Source: Photobacterium halotolerans DSM 18316 | GTDB taxonomy: Bacteria; Pseudomonadota; Gammaproteobacteria; Enterobacterales; Vibrionaceae | Direction: 5' to 3' | Assembly: GCF_000425165.1 (NCBI RefSeq) | Contig: NZ_KE384319.1 | Span: 62,001-126,000 of the forward strand | Length of the DNA: 64,000 nucleotides | Shown: piece after piece, positions 36,967 through 45,955 of the stretch | How positions within the stretch are numbered: the first letter of the stretch is position 1 | Layout: each line of letters begins with the position of its first letter | Made by a program: the position numbers and the translations under genes | Notes under the pieces: model-generated | What the model saw: only the letters and a program-made list of their open reading frames with translations | What the model was told of the DNA's origin: nothing | Databases searched by the model: none

Positions 36967-38802
36967 TTAACTTTCCCGAACGTCAAACTCTACTTGCCAC
37001 TTCTGTCCGCCGTCGGTCGGAATGGCTTCCAGGCAAAGGGTACCCAGTTCTGTCACCCGTGCCGCCAGTGAAACAGGAACGATTTGCCCCGCAGTACGGC
37101 CATCGGATACCGGTAGGGTCACTTGAATGGCTGGCAGTTCCTCCAGTTCTTCCGGTTGCCACCAGTCAAGCAGGACACCCGGCGCATCTTCCCGGCGAAC
37201 GGTTGAACCGAAGAAACGGAAGGTCACGGGCTGACCAATGATCAAGCCGAATTCTCTGTCTGGCACTTCTGCATGGCTGCCTTCTTCCATACCAAAAGGG
37301 GCCACACAAAGCGCTTCTACAGGTGGCTCCATACCTGGAATGGCCGGCATGGCACTCTCAATGCCAACGTAATAGCTGCTGGCAATGCCACCGCGAATGC
37401 GAACGCCTTTACCCTGGCGTACGGAACCGTAATAGGAAGCGCCGTGGGCAACCGCCAGATCCAGATCCAGACCCTGCAGGCGCTTGGCTTCCGGGCTGCC
37501 GGCCTGAGTCAGCCATTGATTGATGGTGGACATCAGGCGCTGAGAAAGCAGATCGGATTTCAGCACGCCGCCGTTGAACAAAATTGCAGTCGGGCGAATG
37601 AAGCCGTCATGAATTTGCTCAAAGCTGTCAAAAAGCTCATCCACCGCGGAGGATTGACGACTCAGAAAACCGGCAATATGACGGGTAATAGCGGCATCTT
37701 GTGCGTAAGGCAGTCCCATTTGTGTCAGGGCACCGCGCTGCATTTCAACCGGATGTTCTTCAATACTTGTTTGCGGGAAGAAGCCTTCAACCAGTGTTTG
37801 CTGTACTTCCTCCTGGGTCAGTTCGGTTTGCAGTGTACCGCCGAGCAGCTTTGAACCCCGGCTTGGCACCACAATGGGAACAGCCTGCAGAGTATTGTCT
37901 GTCAGCAGGGCTTCTTTAGCATCACGGCAGGCGTGGGTAATGGCTTGGATCTGCCAGGGCTGCAGCGGTTTGCCTTCCTGCGCCAGTTTGGCTTTCAGGC
38001 GGTAAGCCAGCGCCAGATCCATGTTATCGCCGCCCAGCAAAATATGATCACCGACAGCCACGCGATTCAGCGTCAGGTTGCCGTCTTCTTCTGTCACGGC
38101 GACCAGAGAGAGGTCGGTGGTGCCCCCACCGATATCGACAACCAGAACGACATCGCCCACGCTGACCTGATCACGCCAGGTGTCATCGTTATTTTTGATC
38201 CAGCTGTATACCGCTGCCTGTGGCTCTTCTAACAGCGTCAGGTGTTTGAAGCCAACTTCACGCGCCGCTTCTGCCGTTAAATCGCGTGCCGCCGGGTCGA
38301 AAGAGGCCGGTACGGTAATGGTGACATCCTGATCGAACAGTGATGCATCAGGGTGTTTGTGATCCCAGGCTTTCGCCAGGTGGGACAAATACGCGCGGGT
38401 CGCTTCCAGCGGTGAAACCTTTGTCACTTCTTCTGGCGCATTCAGCGGCAGAAAAGCATCACGGCGGTTAATACCACCATGGCACAACCAGCTTTTGGCA
38501 CTGGCGATTAAACGGATCGGGGTTTTACTGCCTAAATGACGCGCCATCGCACCGACAATCGCATTTGGTTGGGCATCCCACGGCAGGGTGGTATCCCCGG
38601 GTGCCAGCTCAGATTCGTGTGCCTGATACATGAAAGAAGGCAATTGCGATTTTTCTTCTACATTGCCCGGGGTGGTTAGCTGGGCGATTGGCATCACAGT
38701 GACCGGTGCATCGTCCTGTTGTAAATCAACATAAGACAGAACGCAGTGGGTGGTGCCAAGGTCGATACCCACACTGTATTTATGTTCTTGATGTGCTTGC
38801 AT
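36967..38802 (-). CDS. Hsp70-family (DnaK-like) protein
   Basis: A 611-aa Hsp70 homologue. Its nucleotide-binding domain has YSVGIDLGTTHCVLSYV, VVDIGGGTTDLSLV and LFNGGVLKSDLLSQR. A short beta-rich substrate-binding-like domain (about 470-611) ends at QVEFDVRES, with no helical lid or EEVD tail. Insertions relative to DnaK (APGDTTLPWDAQP, SAKSWLCH) are shared with the 940-aa neighbour, so the two arose from one divergent Hsp70 branch. Its ATG overlaps the stop codon of the DUF2760 gene (TAATG), which implies translational coupling. Confidence 0.9.
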   Translation of the reverse strand: MQAHQEHKYSVGIDLGTTHCVLSYVDLQQDDAPVTVMPIAQLTTPGNVEEKSQLPSFMYQAHESELAPGDTTLPWDAQPNAIVGAMARHLGSKTPIRLIASAKSWLCHGGINRRDAFLPLNAPEEVTKVSPLEATRAYLSHLAKAWDHKHPDASLFDQDVTITVPASFDPAARDLTAEAAREVGFKHLTLLEEPQAAVYSWIKNNDDTWRDQVSVGDVVLVVDIGGGTTDLSLVAVTEEDGNLTLNRVAVGDHILLGGDNMDLALAYRLKAKLAQEGKPLQPWQIQAITHACRDAKEALLTDNTLQAVPIVVPSRGSKLLGGTLQTELTQEEVQQTLVEGFFPQTSIEEHPVEMQRGALTQMGLPYAQDAAITRHIAGFLSRQSSAVDELFDSFEQIHDGFIRPTAILFNGGVLKSDLLSQRLMSTINQWLTQAGSPEAKRLQGLDLDLAVAHGASYYGSVRQGKGVRIRGGIASSYYVGIESAMPAIPGMEPPVEALCVAPFGMEEGSHAEVPDREFGLIIGQPVTFRFFGSTVRREDAPGVLLDWWQPEELEELPAIQVTLPVSDGRTAGQIVPVSLAARVTELGTLCLEAIPTDGGQKWQVEFDVRES

Positions 38803-39437
38803 TATAGCTCAACCTCAGCAGCCGACAGGATACGCGGGTCGTGTCCGTCTGACATTTTAGGTAAATGAATTTCTGTGACTTTCCAGCCGCGGTGAATGAG
38901 GGTGCCAGTGAAAGGCGCATTACCCACCACATTGCCTGTCAGGCGGACTTCAGAGGCATTAAAGCCTTCTGGTAGGGTGATGCGGGTTTCTTCTTCTTCA
39001 CTGCGCACTGGTGCGAACCGGAAATATTCATCCAGTACTTTTTTACCGCCTTCGTGAATAACCCGGGCAGCCGCGCCAATTTCGGCATCGGCAAAGCCTT
39101 TCAGATCTTCTTGCATAAAGTCGATGAAACGCGCTTCTTTTTGCAGCAGAGACAGGAGCTGAAGTGCAGCGTCAGGCGTTGCGGTTTTGAGTTTAGATTC
39201 CACCTCAACAATTTTCTCTACTTCCACAATCTTTTCGACCGGTTTTTCGACTTCGACAATTTTTTCAACCTGGACTTCTTTCTCGACGACTTTCTCAACT
39301 TCTACCGGTTTGCCTTTCTTTGTCACGTATAGCAGTAAAAGAATAACAACCAGAGCGGCCAGTACGCCATGTGCCATATCTATAGTGGTTGGCATTGCGG
39401 ATAAATCCACCGTCATTTTTGAAAAGTCTAAAGCCAT
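38802..39437 (-). CDS. DUF2760 membrane-anchored coiled-coil protein
   Basis: A 211-aa protein: a short N-terminal segment, a transmembrane helix (about 23-38), then a striking repeat of Val-Glu-Lys units (44-82: VEKVVEKEVQVEKIVEVEK...) predicted to form a charged coiled coil or extended stalk. The DUF2760 domain follows (about 88-211: ALQLLSLLQKEARFIDFMQEDL, ALVRVIHEGGK-like region and LTGNVVGNAPFTGTLIHRGW). DUF2760 has no defined function but commonly neighbours Hsp70-family genes. The ATG at 39435-39437 has GAGAAG upstream. The likely topology puts DUF2760 in the cytoplasm with the Hsp70 partners. Confidence 0.85.
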   Translation of the reverse strand: MALDFSKMTVDLSAMPTTIDMAHGVLAALVVILLLLYVTKKGKPVEVEKVVEKEVQVEKIVEVEKPVEKIVEVEKIVEVESKLKTATPDAALQLLSLLQKEARFIDFMQEDLKGFADAEIGAAARVIHEGGKKVLDEYFRFAPVRSEEEETRITLPEGFNASEVRLTGNVVGNAPFTGTLIHRGWKVTEIHLPKMSDGHDPRILSAAEVEL

Positions 39438-39814
39438 ATTTATCTTCTCTTTTGTCCGTGACAAGCTGAAAAATTTTGGCCCGAATATTAACACAACATA
39501 TTGCTAATATAGCCAGTAAACGCGCCATTTTTAGCGCTGGTTTCGCGAGAAACTGTCTCTTAGGTTACTTTACAACCAAGTCAATATGACATTTTTCTGT
39601 CACAGGCTACATACTCTTATGATAAGAGCGGCAGTGGTAAGGCTCAAAATTGCTCAATGAGGCTGGAGTTTACCGCCCTCCATTACTTTTTAGTCTATTT
39701 TTTGAGCCTGTGTGGAATTCGCGTTCACTTTACCGGGGTGTCTGAAAATCAGACAGGCAAAATGCAACGCAATATGAGTTGCAGGCTGCGAGAATTTGCG
39801 CAGCAGATCGTTTA
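39438..39814. other. Intergenic region upstream of the DUF2760-Hsp70 operon
   Basis: This 377-bp stretch contains the leftward operon promoter. I see no sigma-32 heat-shock consensus. A TTAATA-type -10 near 39485 is possible but not convincing. The right half is the 3' side of the small HTH gene. Confidence 0.3.
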
Positions 39815-40108
39815 TCAGGGGTAATCAAGCACCGCTTTTATGTCTGTGAGGTTGTCGGCAATCCATTGTTTGTTGATTGCGCCCCATTCCTGAATTTCAT
39901 ACCGTCCGCTTCGGTGGCGTTCTCCCTCTGCCTGTTTAAATTCACACACAATATCGAGATCGGAGAGGCTTTTAATGGTGTCTTGCGCTGTACGCCTCGG
40001 CATACCCGTATATTCAAGCAAAGCGGGCACTGTCGCGATACCCTGGTCGATCAGGTGGGCGACGTATAAGCGACGATAAAAGCTGGATTTGGTTTTACTG
40101 ATGGACAT
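39815..40108 (-). CDS. Small winged helix-turn-helix protein
   Basis: A 97-aa protein. MSISKTKSSFYRRLYVAHLIDQG is followed by VPALLEYTGMPRRTAQDTIKSLSDLDIVCEF, which reads as a helix-turn-helix with a wing (RHRSGRYEIQEWG). It is a likely transcriptional regulator of unknown targets. The frame extends upstream to 40165, but the ATG at 40106-40108 gives the conserved-looking start. It is transcribed in the same direction as the DUF2760-Hsp70 operon, which lies about 380 bases downstream. Confidence 0.68.
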   Translation of the reverse strand: MSISKTKSSFYRRLYVAHLIDQGIATVPALLEYTGMPRRTAQDTIKSLSDLDIVCEFKQAEGERHRSGRYEIQEWGAINKQWIADNLTDIKAVLDYP

Positions 40109-40399
40109 AGCTGCCGTGTTAACTCCGTTTAAACATCTTAACTGACGATGCCAGAGTATCACCAATTTCAGCCAGGATGAACGGCGTTTTATGTAGCCTG
40201 GCAGACGTTGTTACTGTCAGAGAGTTTTACAGTTCTCTGAAGTCCTCAGCTTTGTTTAACCGTAACACACTGAAATTCATAACTGGATAAAGTTGGCCCG
40301 AATAGTGCAAATAAAGAATGAAACCAGACACAGCAGAAACAAAGCGCGTATAGCGACCATGTTAGTGTAGTGATGTGGAAGAAGAGGGAGTATCTGAGA

Positions 40400-40515
40400 T
40401 CACTGCTTCAGGGCTTAGGGGAAGCGCTGATACTGTGCAGGGATTCAGAATAATAATAACAACAGACTAAAACTATAATTTTCAACTGGCCACCTGCGGG
40501 TGGCTTTTCTTTTTT
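40400..40515 (+). ncRNA. Candidate Hfq-type small RNA or lpxL leader
   Basis: The segment ends in a strong Rho-independent terminator and is preceded by single-stranded A/U-rich sequence (AATAATAATAACAACA) of the kind Hfq-bound sRNAs show. No open reading frame on this strand explains the terminator. The 5' end is undefined because no convincing promoter is visible. A premature-termination leader for the downstream acyltransferase gene is the alternative. Confidence 0.35.
40489..40514 (+). terminator. Rho-independent terminator without an upstream gene
   Basis: GCCACC pairs with GGTGGC across a TGCG loop and is followed by TTTTCTTTTTT. It lies 163 bases before the lpxL-family start codon. 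Confidence 0.85.
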
Positions 40516-40677
40516 CTTTGTTTGGCACTGCAGGGATAGTCGCCAGGTGAACAGACCAGGTGCTGTGGTTCTTGCAAGCTTGCCATGCTGGTATACAATA
40601 CATTGTTCTTTTCCTGTCTGCCCACGACGATGACAGTGCAGGCTTCGCTTCAAACAATAAGGAAAATCGTCTCTGTT

Positions 40678-41607
40678 ATGAGCAAATTGACGGCACCGGA
40701 ATTTAAGGCCGAACTTCTTCACCCCCGATACTGGCCGACCTTGTTGATGATTGGCACAATGAAACTCATCAGTTTACTCCCTTACCGTATTCAATTTCTG
40801 ATGGGTAAAGGTGTCGGCAGGCTGGCAATCAAGCTGCTCAAAAAGCGCCGCTATACCATTGAGCGTAATCTGGAACTCTGCTTTCCGGACATGCCAAAGG
40901 ATGAGCGCGATGCGTTGATTAAGAAAAATATCGACAATGCCGGACTGGCTTTGTTTGAAACCGGTATGGCCTGGTTCTGGCCTGAATGGCGGGTGAAACG
41001 ACACATTCGGTTTGAAGGTGTTGAGTATCTGGATGAGCTGGATAAGCAGGGGCGAGGTGTACTGCTGGTGGCCGTTCATTCCATGAACCTGGAAGTCGGA
41101 GCCCGCGCATTTGGCCTTAGAGCGCCGGGTGTCGGTGTTTACCGTCCGAACAATAACCCTTGTTTTGACTATTTCCAGTTTAAAGGCCGGGTGCGTTCTA
41201 ACCGTTATATGCTGGATCGCAAAGATGTCAAAGGGATGTTCCGTGCCTTGCGTGAAGGGGAGCGGGTCTGGTATGCCCCTGATCATGATTATGGTCGTCG
41301 CCGTTCAACCTTTGCGCCTCTGTTTGCCGTTGATAAGGCGTGTACGACGGTAGGAACCAGTTTACTGGTTGATGCCACTGATTGTGCCATTGTACCTATT
41401 GCCCTGGTCCGCGACACCGATGATGGTATGTATACACTCAGAGTGTTTAAACCGTTGGAAGATTTTCCGCATAACGATCCGGATGCGGCAGCAGCGTATA
41501 TCAACAAATACGCGGTAGAACCTATGATCATGCAGGCCCCAGAGCAGTATATGTGGCTGCACCGGCGGTTTAAGACCCGTCCCGAAGGCGAGGCCAGTTT
41601 ATACTGA
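40678..41607 (+). CDS. lpxL: LpxL-family lauroyl/palmitoleoyl acyltransferase (lipid A biosynthesis)
   Basis: A 309-aa member of the LpxL/LpxM family, which transfers the first secondary acyl chain to Kdo2-lipid IVA at the inner membrane. It has an N-terminal hydrophobic segment (YWPTLLMIGTMKLISLLPY), the HX4E catalytic motif (HSMNLE), the GVYRPNNNP substrate motif, NRYMLDRKDVKGMFRALREGE, WYAPDHDYG and the C-terminal APEQYMWLHRRFKTRPEG. It resembles E. coli LpxL over the whole length. The start is set by MSKLTAPEFKAELLHPRYW; an upstream ATG at 40585 lacks family support. LpxP-type acyl specificity cannot be excluded. Confidence 0.9.
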   Translation: MSKLTAPEFKAELLHPRYWPTLLMIGTMKLISLLPYRIQFLMGKGVGRLAIKLLKKRRYTIERNLELCFPDMPKDERDALIKKNIDNAGLALFETGMAWFWPEWRVKRHIRFEGVEYLDELDKQGRGVLLVAVHSMNLEVGARAFGLRAPGVGVYRPNNNPCFDYFQFKGRVRSNRYMLDRKDVKGMFRALREGERVWYAPDHDYGRRRSTFAPLFAVDKACTTVGTSLLVDATDCAIVPIALVRDTDDGMYTLRVFKPLEDFPHNDPDAAAAYINKYAVEPMIMQAPEQYMWLHRRFKTRPEGEASLY

Positions 41608-41622
41608 TTGGCGAAAGATAAA

Positions 41623-41649
41623 AAAACAGCCCGCATTGCGGGCTGTTTT
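41623..41649. terminator. Bidirectional terminator between lpxL and the pirin gene
   Basis: AAAACAGCCCGC pairs with GCGGGCTGTTTT across an ATT loop. It serves both convergent genes. Confidence 0.9.
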
Positions 41650-41670
41650 CACAGGGCGTGTGGATATCAG

Positions 41671-42513
41671 CTAGTCGGTCAGCTGGCCGGTCTGATAATC
41701 ACGAATCGCTTGCTCGATCTCTTCCATGGTATTCATAACGAAAGGGCCGTAATGTGCCACTGGCTCATTTATCGGGGTGCCCGATAGCAATAGCAGCCCG
41801 GTATCTTCTGTGGCCGTTATTGCCAGACCTTCACCGGCGGTTAACATCACCAGTTCACCGGCCTTGGCATGTCGTCCCTCGATACTGATTGCTCCCTGGT
41901 AAACATACAGCATGGCCTGAAAATCCGGGTTCAGGCAGCTGTTCAATTGCTCACCGGCCGCTGCACGCCAGTCTGCAATAGTGGTGGGGACGCCTGTTTC
42001 TTGTAGCGGACCTGTCAGAGTGTCACCGTCAATGGTGAGATCACCGGCAATAACACGAATCAGGTTCTGCTCACTGAGCTGTTTCTCAGTAATAACGTCA
42101 GACTGGAAGTCATGGTACTGAGCGGGCAGCATTTTTTTGCTGGCGGGCAGGTTTATCCAAATTTGAAAACCATGCAATTGCCCGTCGGACATGATGGGCA
42201 TCTCACTGTGAATAACCCCTTTACCTGCTGACATCCATTGCGCGCCACCGTCTTTCAGTTCACCTTTGTTGCCCATGTGGTCTTGATGCTGAAAGTGACC
42301 ACGCAACATGTAGGTCAGCGTTTCTATGCCTCGGTGCGGGTGGGGGGGAAACCCGCCGATATAGTCAGCGGCCTGATCAGACTTGAGCTCATCAACCATC
42401 AGAAATGGCGAGAATGCCGTATTGTCGAAACCATGCACGCGTTGAATTTTGACACCATCACCATCTGACGATGGGTGAGAGCGCAGGATATGTTGAATGT
42501 GTCTGATTGCCAT
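41671..42513 (-). CDS. Pirin family protein
   Basis: A 280-aa bicupin of the pirin/YhhW family. The metal-binding set is in the N-terminal cupin: PPHPHRGIETLTYMLRG, H74/H76-type residues in FQHQDHMG, and GVIHSEMP. The C-terminal cupin is less conserved (LYVYQGAISIEG). Some bacterial pirins have quercetinase activity and others act as regulators, so the role here is open. GGAGG precedes the ATG closely. Confidence 0.88.
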   Translation of the reverse strand: MAIRHIQHILRSHPSSDGDGVKIQRVHGFDNTAFSPFLMVDELKSDQAADYIGGFPPHPHRGIETLTYMLRGHFQHQDHMGNKGELKDGGAQWMSAGKGVIHSEMPIMSDGQLHGFQIWINLPASKKMLPAQYHDFQSDVITEKQLSEQNLIRVIAGDLTIDGDTLTGPLQETGVPTTIADWRAAAGEQLNSCLNPDFQAMLYVYQGAISIEGRHAKAGELVMLTAGEGLAITATEDTGLLLLSGTPINEPVAHYGPFVMNTMEEIEQAIRDYQTGQLTD

Positions 42514-42635
42514 GATTGCCTCCGAATATCAGCTTCCGGCGTATTTTGAAAAAGTGTACGCCGGGCAGAGGCAACAGAACAGTTCAGGCTGACGAACAGC
42601 TTATTAGAAAAAATTGAATGAGTTGGCGTTTGGGG

Positions 42636-43253
42636 TTAGTTGTGGAGGCGGCTTTGAATGCGCTGCCAGGCTTCGCAGGCCTGCCGGAATTTGTCTGTAT
42701 TTCCTTCCGGGCGATCAGGGTGCCAGCGCAATGCCAGCCTTCGCCATTGTTTGCGTATCTGTGCCGGACTGGCATCAGCGGGAAGCTCAAGCACGGCCAG
42801 ATCCTGTTGCCATGAGGTGTTTGTCGTGACACTCAGATTGCCAATGTGCTGCTGATACCTTTGCCAGAACGCCGACAGCAGGTCGCGGATAGTATTGGTA
42901 TCCGAGTGATAATTCTGCCAGTCCAGATAATATTCCCTGAGCGGGTCTTGCTCGTCGATTTGCTGATCACCCTGATTTTGCATCAGTTTGATGTTCATAG
43001 CCTGAGCCTGCAGCCACTGCCGGGGCAACAGCATGTGCTGCAGCTGGTATAACGCATTCATCAGCAGAAAATTTCGTTTGAAAAGATCCTGCTCGGCAAC
43101 CTCGTCTAAGGTGTTCAGTAAACCTTGTTGCTTCAAGGATTCTGCCAGGGTGTGCACCATCCATCCATCGGGTTGCTTTTCCAGCAGGCCGAGAATGGGC
43201 CAGATAAGCGGATTTTCAGGTTGTTCGTCAGATGGACGCTCTGGCAGGGTCAT
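42636..43253 (-). CDS. DnaJ-related protein with C-terminal J domain
   Basis: A 205-aa protein. The N-terminal two thirds match the DNA-J-related domain (PENPLIWPILGLLEKQPDGWMVHTLAESL, NFLLMNALYQLQHMLLP), and the C-terminus is a J domain with the HPD motif (RLALRWHPDRPEGNTDKFRQACEAWQRIQS). J proteins stimulate Hsp70 ATPase; the partner could be DnaK or one of the divergent Hsp70s encoded 4-9 kb upstream, though nothing in the sequence proves this. GGAAAG lies before the ATG. Its 5' end overlaps a small frame by 26 bases. Confidence 0.85.
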   Translation of the reverse strand: MTLPERPSDEQPENPLIWPILGLLEKQPDGWMVHTLAESLKQQGLLNTLDEVAEQDLFKRNFLLMNALYQLQHMLLPRQWLQAQAMNIKLMQNQGDQQIDEQDPLREYYLDWQNYHSDTNTIRDLLSAFWQRYQQHIGNLSVTTNTSWQQDLAVLELPADASPAQIRKQWRRLALRWHPDRPEGNTDKFRQACEAWQRIQSRLHN

Positions 43254-43416
43254 TCAGTCTTTCCGTCAGTTGTGAAAAAGGTGTCGCCTGATCACCGTCT
43301 GCGACGATGGGCAGTGGCACTCTAACAAACTCGGGTGTGAGACAAAAAGAAATCAAGGCACAGAAAGCGGATAGGGGAATCGGTGTCACAGCTTGTACAT
43401 TTTCAAGTTGTTGCAT
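43228..43416 (-). CDS. Small uncharacterised protein overlapping the J-protein gene
   Basis: A 62-aa frame with a hydrophobic middle (PIPLSAFCALISFCLTPEF). Its last 26 bases overlap the start of the J-protein gene, an arrangement typical of translational coupling, and its start lies directly after the chitinase terminator. The ribosome-binding site is weak (GGATTTTTTC). No family is recognised, so this may be a chance frame. Confidence 0.4.
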   Translation of the reverse strand: MQQLENVQAVTPIPLSAFCALISFCLTPEFVRVPLPIVADGDQATPFSQLTERLNDPARASI

Positions 43417-43417
43417 G

Positions 43418-43460
43418 AAAAAATCCGGGATAAGTGCATGACGCTGTTCATTATCCCGGA
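43418..43460 (-). terminator. Rho-independent terminator of the chitinase gene
   Basis: TCCGGGATAA (43424-43433) pairs with TTATCCCGGA (43451-43460); on the minus strand it is followed by a T-run of six. It lies 33 bases after the chitinase stop. Confidence 0.85.
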
Positions 43461-43492
43461 ATCTTTATCTGATGTTGCCGGAGTGAGTGGTG

Positions 43493-45112
43493 TTACTCAA
43501 TCGTGACGCCGTAATATTTCTGGATACACTTGGCATAATCGCCTTTTTTCAGCGTAGTGTGCGCGGTTTGATAACCGGATTCAATCCGGCAGGCAAAGCT
43601 GCTGCCGCCCGGGTTATCCGGGTAATAGCTCCAGTCATTTTCCCAGTACAGGCCAAAGGTGCTGTCACCTGTTTTCTTGAACGCTTTCATACCCGCACAG
43701 CCCAGTTGTTCGTCAGCGGGAATGGCAACACCCAGAGCGGCAGCGTGGCCACGGTAGTATGTAATACGGTTGACTGACTGAGGTTTCTCAGTGTCAAGCG
43801 TACACTCAATACCGCCATTGATGATCATAGTGGTGACACCAAAACCGGGCACGCGCTTCTCAGCAATATCTGTTGCTGTTGGCTGCCATGTACCGTCAAT
43901 GACATGCAGCATGGAAGGTTTCGGTGGCTGCGGATACACAAAGAAGAACACGGCAGACGCCAGGTTCAGCCAGCTGTCAGCAACACGATCCGGATCTTGC
44001 AGCAGTACGTTAACGTCGTTAAAGATAAAATCAGAGAAGGGTCCGTAGTTGTAGTGGTAAGACAACTGTTTAGCACCACGACCGAAGTATTTCACATAAC
44101 TGCCGTCGGGGTTAGTCCCGCACGGCCACTGCTCAGTCTGCCAGTTACTGGCGGCACATTCACTGTTGTAGCCGCAGGAAGAGGCTTCTTCCGAACACCC
44201 GGCTTCGCGTACAAAGAACAGGCCCTGCCGCCATTCTTCGTAAGGAGAGTGAGGGTTATGGGCGCCGGTTTCCTGAGTGAAATGCGCAAACATGACGGCC
44301 AGCGATTTGGCACAGATGGCATCTGATTGCGCTGTACGCTCATCGGTATAGGTGGCACAAAAACCTTTGAATTTCGCGACCGCTTTCAGAAAGTTAGAGT
44401 AGGTATAGGCGGCGTTGCGCTCCGGGAACAGCGCATCCCATTTTTGCTCGCTGATTAAAGCTTCAACCCGTTTGACGTTATCCGGGTTGGTAGACAAGCC
44501 AGGAACAACGGCTTCTACAATGGCGTTGTCGCGTGTGCTGATTGAAGCCAGCACTGCAGCGAATTCCGGTGAGCTGGTCAGTTCGGCTTCACGGGCATCC
44601 AGATAGGTTTTGCTCATGATATAGCTGCCGTCCGGGTTCTGACCAATGATACCGTTGGCCGGTGTCGGTTCCGGCGTTGGATCAGGATCAGGGCCGGGGC
44701 CAGGATCGGGGTTGTTGTCTGCACTGACCCACTCCCACACGCCTGTGCCGGGTGTGGCGTCTGGTGCTTCTCCCTGCGTCCACCATTTTGCTTTATAAAT
44801 CTGACTGTTGTAAGAAACGTGGTCGCCCCCTACATAGACAGCACTGCTTTGGTAGGCCGGGTACGTCGTTGTTGCTGAAGTTACGTTCAGCGCGTTGACC
44901 TGCTGCCAGGCATCCCCCAGATACGTATCGGGTGCCTCGTTTTCTGTGCTGCGCAGCGCCTGATAGGTGGCTCCCTGATAGATGACTTGTTCACCCGCGC
45001 TGTAAACGCCATCGGGATTATAATTCGCCGTGGCCATGACACTGGCGGAGAGTAAAGCACTGCTGATCAGGACTGTCTTCAGCGTCCTTTGCAGTAAGTG
45101 TCTGTTATTCAT
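43493..45112 (-). CDS. Secreted chitinase, GH19, with two chitin-binding modules
   Basis: A 539-aa secreted enzyme: signal peptide (1-28), two CBM5/12-type modules (about 30-72 with [20 protein letters not shown], and 85-130 with [25 protein letters not shown]), a Pro/Asp/Gly linker (about 133-155), and a GH19 catalytic domain (about 230-539). The catalytic glutamate lies in [10 protein letters not shown], and a second acidic residue in [29 protein letters not shown] is typical of bacterial GH19. It hydrolyses chitin by inversion. AAGGAA precedes the ATG. It is a single gene with its own terminator. Confidence 0.92.
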   Translation of the reverse strand: MNNRHLLQRTLKTVLISSALLSASVMATANYNPDGVYSAGEQVIYQGATYQALRSTENEAPDTYLGDAWQQVNALNVTSATTTYPAYQSSAVYVGGDHVSYNSQIYKAKWWTQGEAPDATPGTGVWEWVSADNNPDPGPGPDPDPTPEPTPANGIIGQNPDGSYIMSKTYLDAREAELTSSPEFAAVLASISTRDNAIVEAVVPGLSTNPDNVKRVEALISEQKWDALFPERNAAYTYSNFLKAVAKFKGFCATYTDERTAQSDAICAKSLAVMFAHFTQETGAHNPHSPYEEWRQGLFFVREAGCSEEASSCGYNSECAASNWQTEQWPCGTNPDGSYVKYFGRGAKQLSYHYNYGPFSDFIFNDVNVLLQDPDRVADSWLNLASAVFFFVYPQPPKPSMLHVIDGTWQPTATDIAEKRVPGFGVTTMIINGGIECTLDTEKPQSVNRITYYRGHAAALGVAIPADEQLGCAGMKAFKKTGDSTFGLYWENDWSYYPDNPGGSSFACRIESGYQTAHTTLKKGDYAKCIQKYYGVTIE

Positions 45113-45335
45113 TGTTGGTTCCTTAAGTGCAGTAAAAGCCGGTCAGTTGACCGAAAAAATGTACTGCAAATTAAGGTATCGCTTATAGCGGTTTTGTCGT
45201 GAGGCGAAATGACAAACTGTGATAGCAAGCAATAGGAATCAGTGAAGAAGTCAGAGACTTGCTGAGAAGTTGTGATTACGCACGACAACTTAATTGGAGT
45301 GGTGTAAAAAGTGTTGATGCTGACATTGTGGCTGC

Positions 45336-45362
45336 TCAGGAAGGCATGTATCGCCTTCCTGA
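45336..45362 (-). terminator. Stem-loop downstream of yajQ
   Basis: TCAGGAAGGC (45336-45345) pairs perfectly with GCCTTCCTGA (45353-45362), 23 bases beyond the yajQ stop. There is no T-run on the minus strand. Confidence 0.5.
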
Positions 45363-45384
45363 AATCAATGGATAAAGCGGTGAA

Positions 45385-45870
45385 TCAGTCGCGGAAATTT
45401 TCGAACTGGAAAGGCTTATCCAGCTCTTCTGAGCTTCGTACCAGCGCCATTGCCGCTTGCAGGTCATCGCGCTTTTTACCGGTTACCCGGACTTTGTCGC
45501 CCTGAATGGAAGCTTGCACTTTGATCTTGGAATCTTTAAGCATTTTGACTATTTGCTTAGCAACAGGGGTATCAATCCCTTGTTTAAACATGGCTTCCTG
45601 TGAATAGGTTTTCCCAGTGTGAACCATGTCTTTGGTTTCCATTGCGCGGGCATCAACGCCGCGCTTGGCTAAGTTTCCGCGAAGGATATCGCGCATTTGC
45701 AGCAGCTGAAACTCAGCTTCAGCAGACATTTTCACGATTTCTTTATTCAGACTGAAAGTGGCTTCTACATTGCGGAAATCAAAGCGGGTGTCCAGCTCGC
45801 GGTTACTGTTATCTACCGCATTTTTCAGCTCAACGGTATCGACTTCAGAAATAATATCAAAAGAAGGCAT
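45385..45870 (-). CDS. yajQ: YajQ family cyclic-di-GMP/nucleotide-binding protein
   Basis: A 161-aa protein of the YajQ family: [21 protein letters not shown] at the N-terminus, two ferredoxin-like folds, and FQFENFRD at the C-terminus. A Xanthomonas member binds cyclic di-GMP and modulates a transcription factor; E. coli YajQ binds nucleotides. The start is the ATG at 45868-45870 with AGGAAT upstream; the frame runs further 5' into the aroH gene. It lies 86 bases after aroH and may be co-transcribed with it. Confidence 0.93.
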   Translation of the reverse strand: MPSFDIISEVDTVELKNAVDNSNRELDTRFDFRNVEATFSLNKEIVKMSAEAEFQLLQMRDILRGNLAKRGVDARAMETKDMVHTGKTYSQEAMFKQGIDTPVAKQIVKMLKDSKIKVQASIQGDKVRVTGKKRDDLQAAMALVRSSEELDKPFQFENFRD

Positions 45871-45955
45871 GGTGTATTCCTGCTCATCATTGTTAATGGG
45901 CGCTTTTATATCATAAAACGCCAGATTATTGTAACTAGTGGCTCTAGGGCCTGGT

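Larger units (their letters stand above)
40109..40677. other. Intergenic region with candidate leader or small RNA
   Basis: About 570 bases between the leftward HTH gene and the rightward lpxL-family gene. The only clear structure is a rightward terminator at 40489-40514, with no rightward gene in front of it. Everything between it and 40160 is therefore candidate leader or sRNA sequence. Confidence 0.45.
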
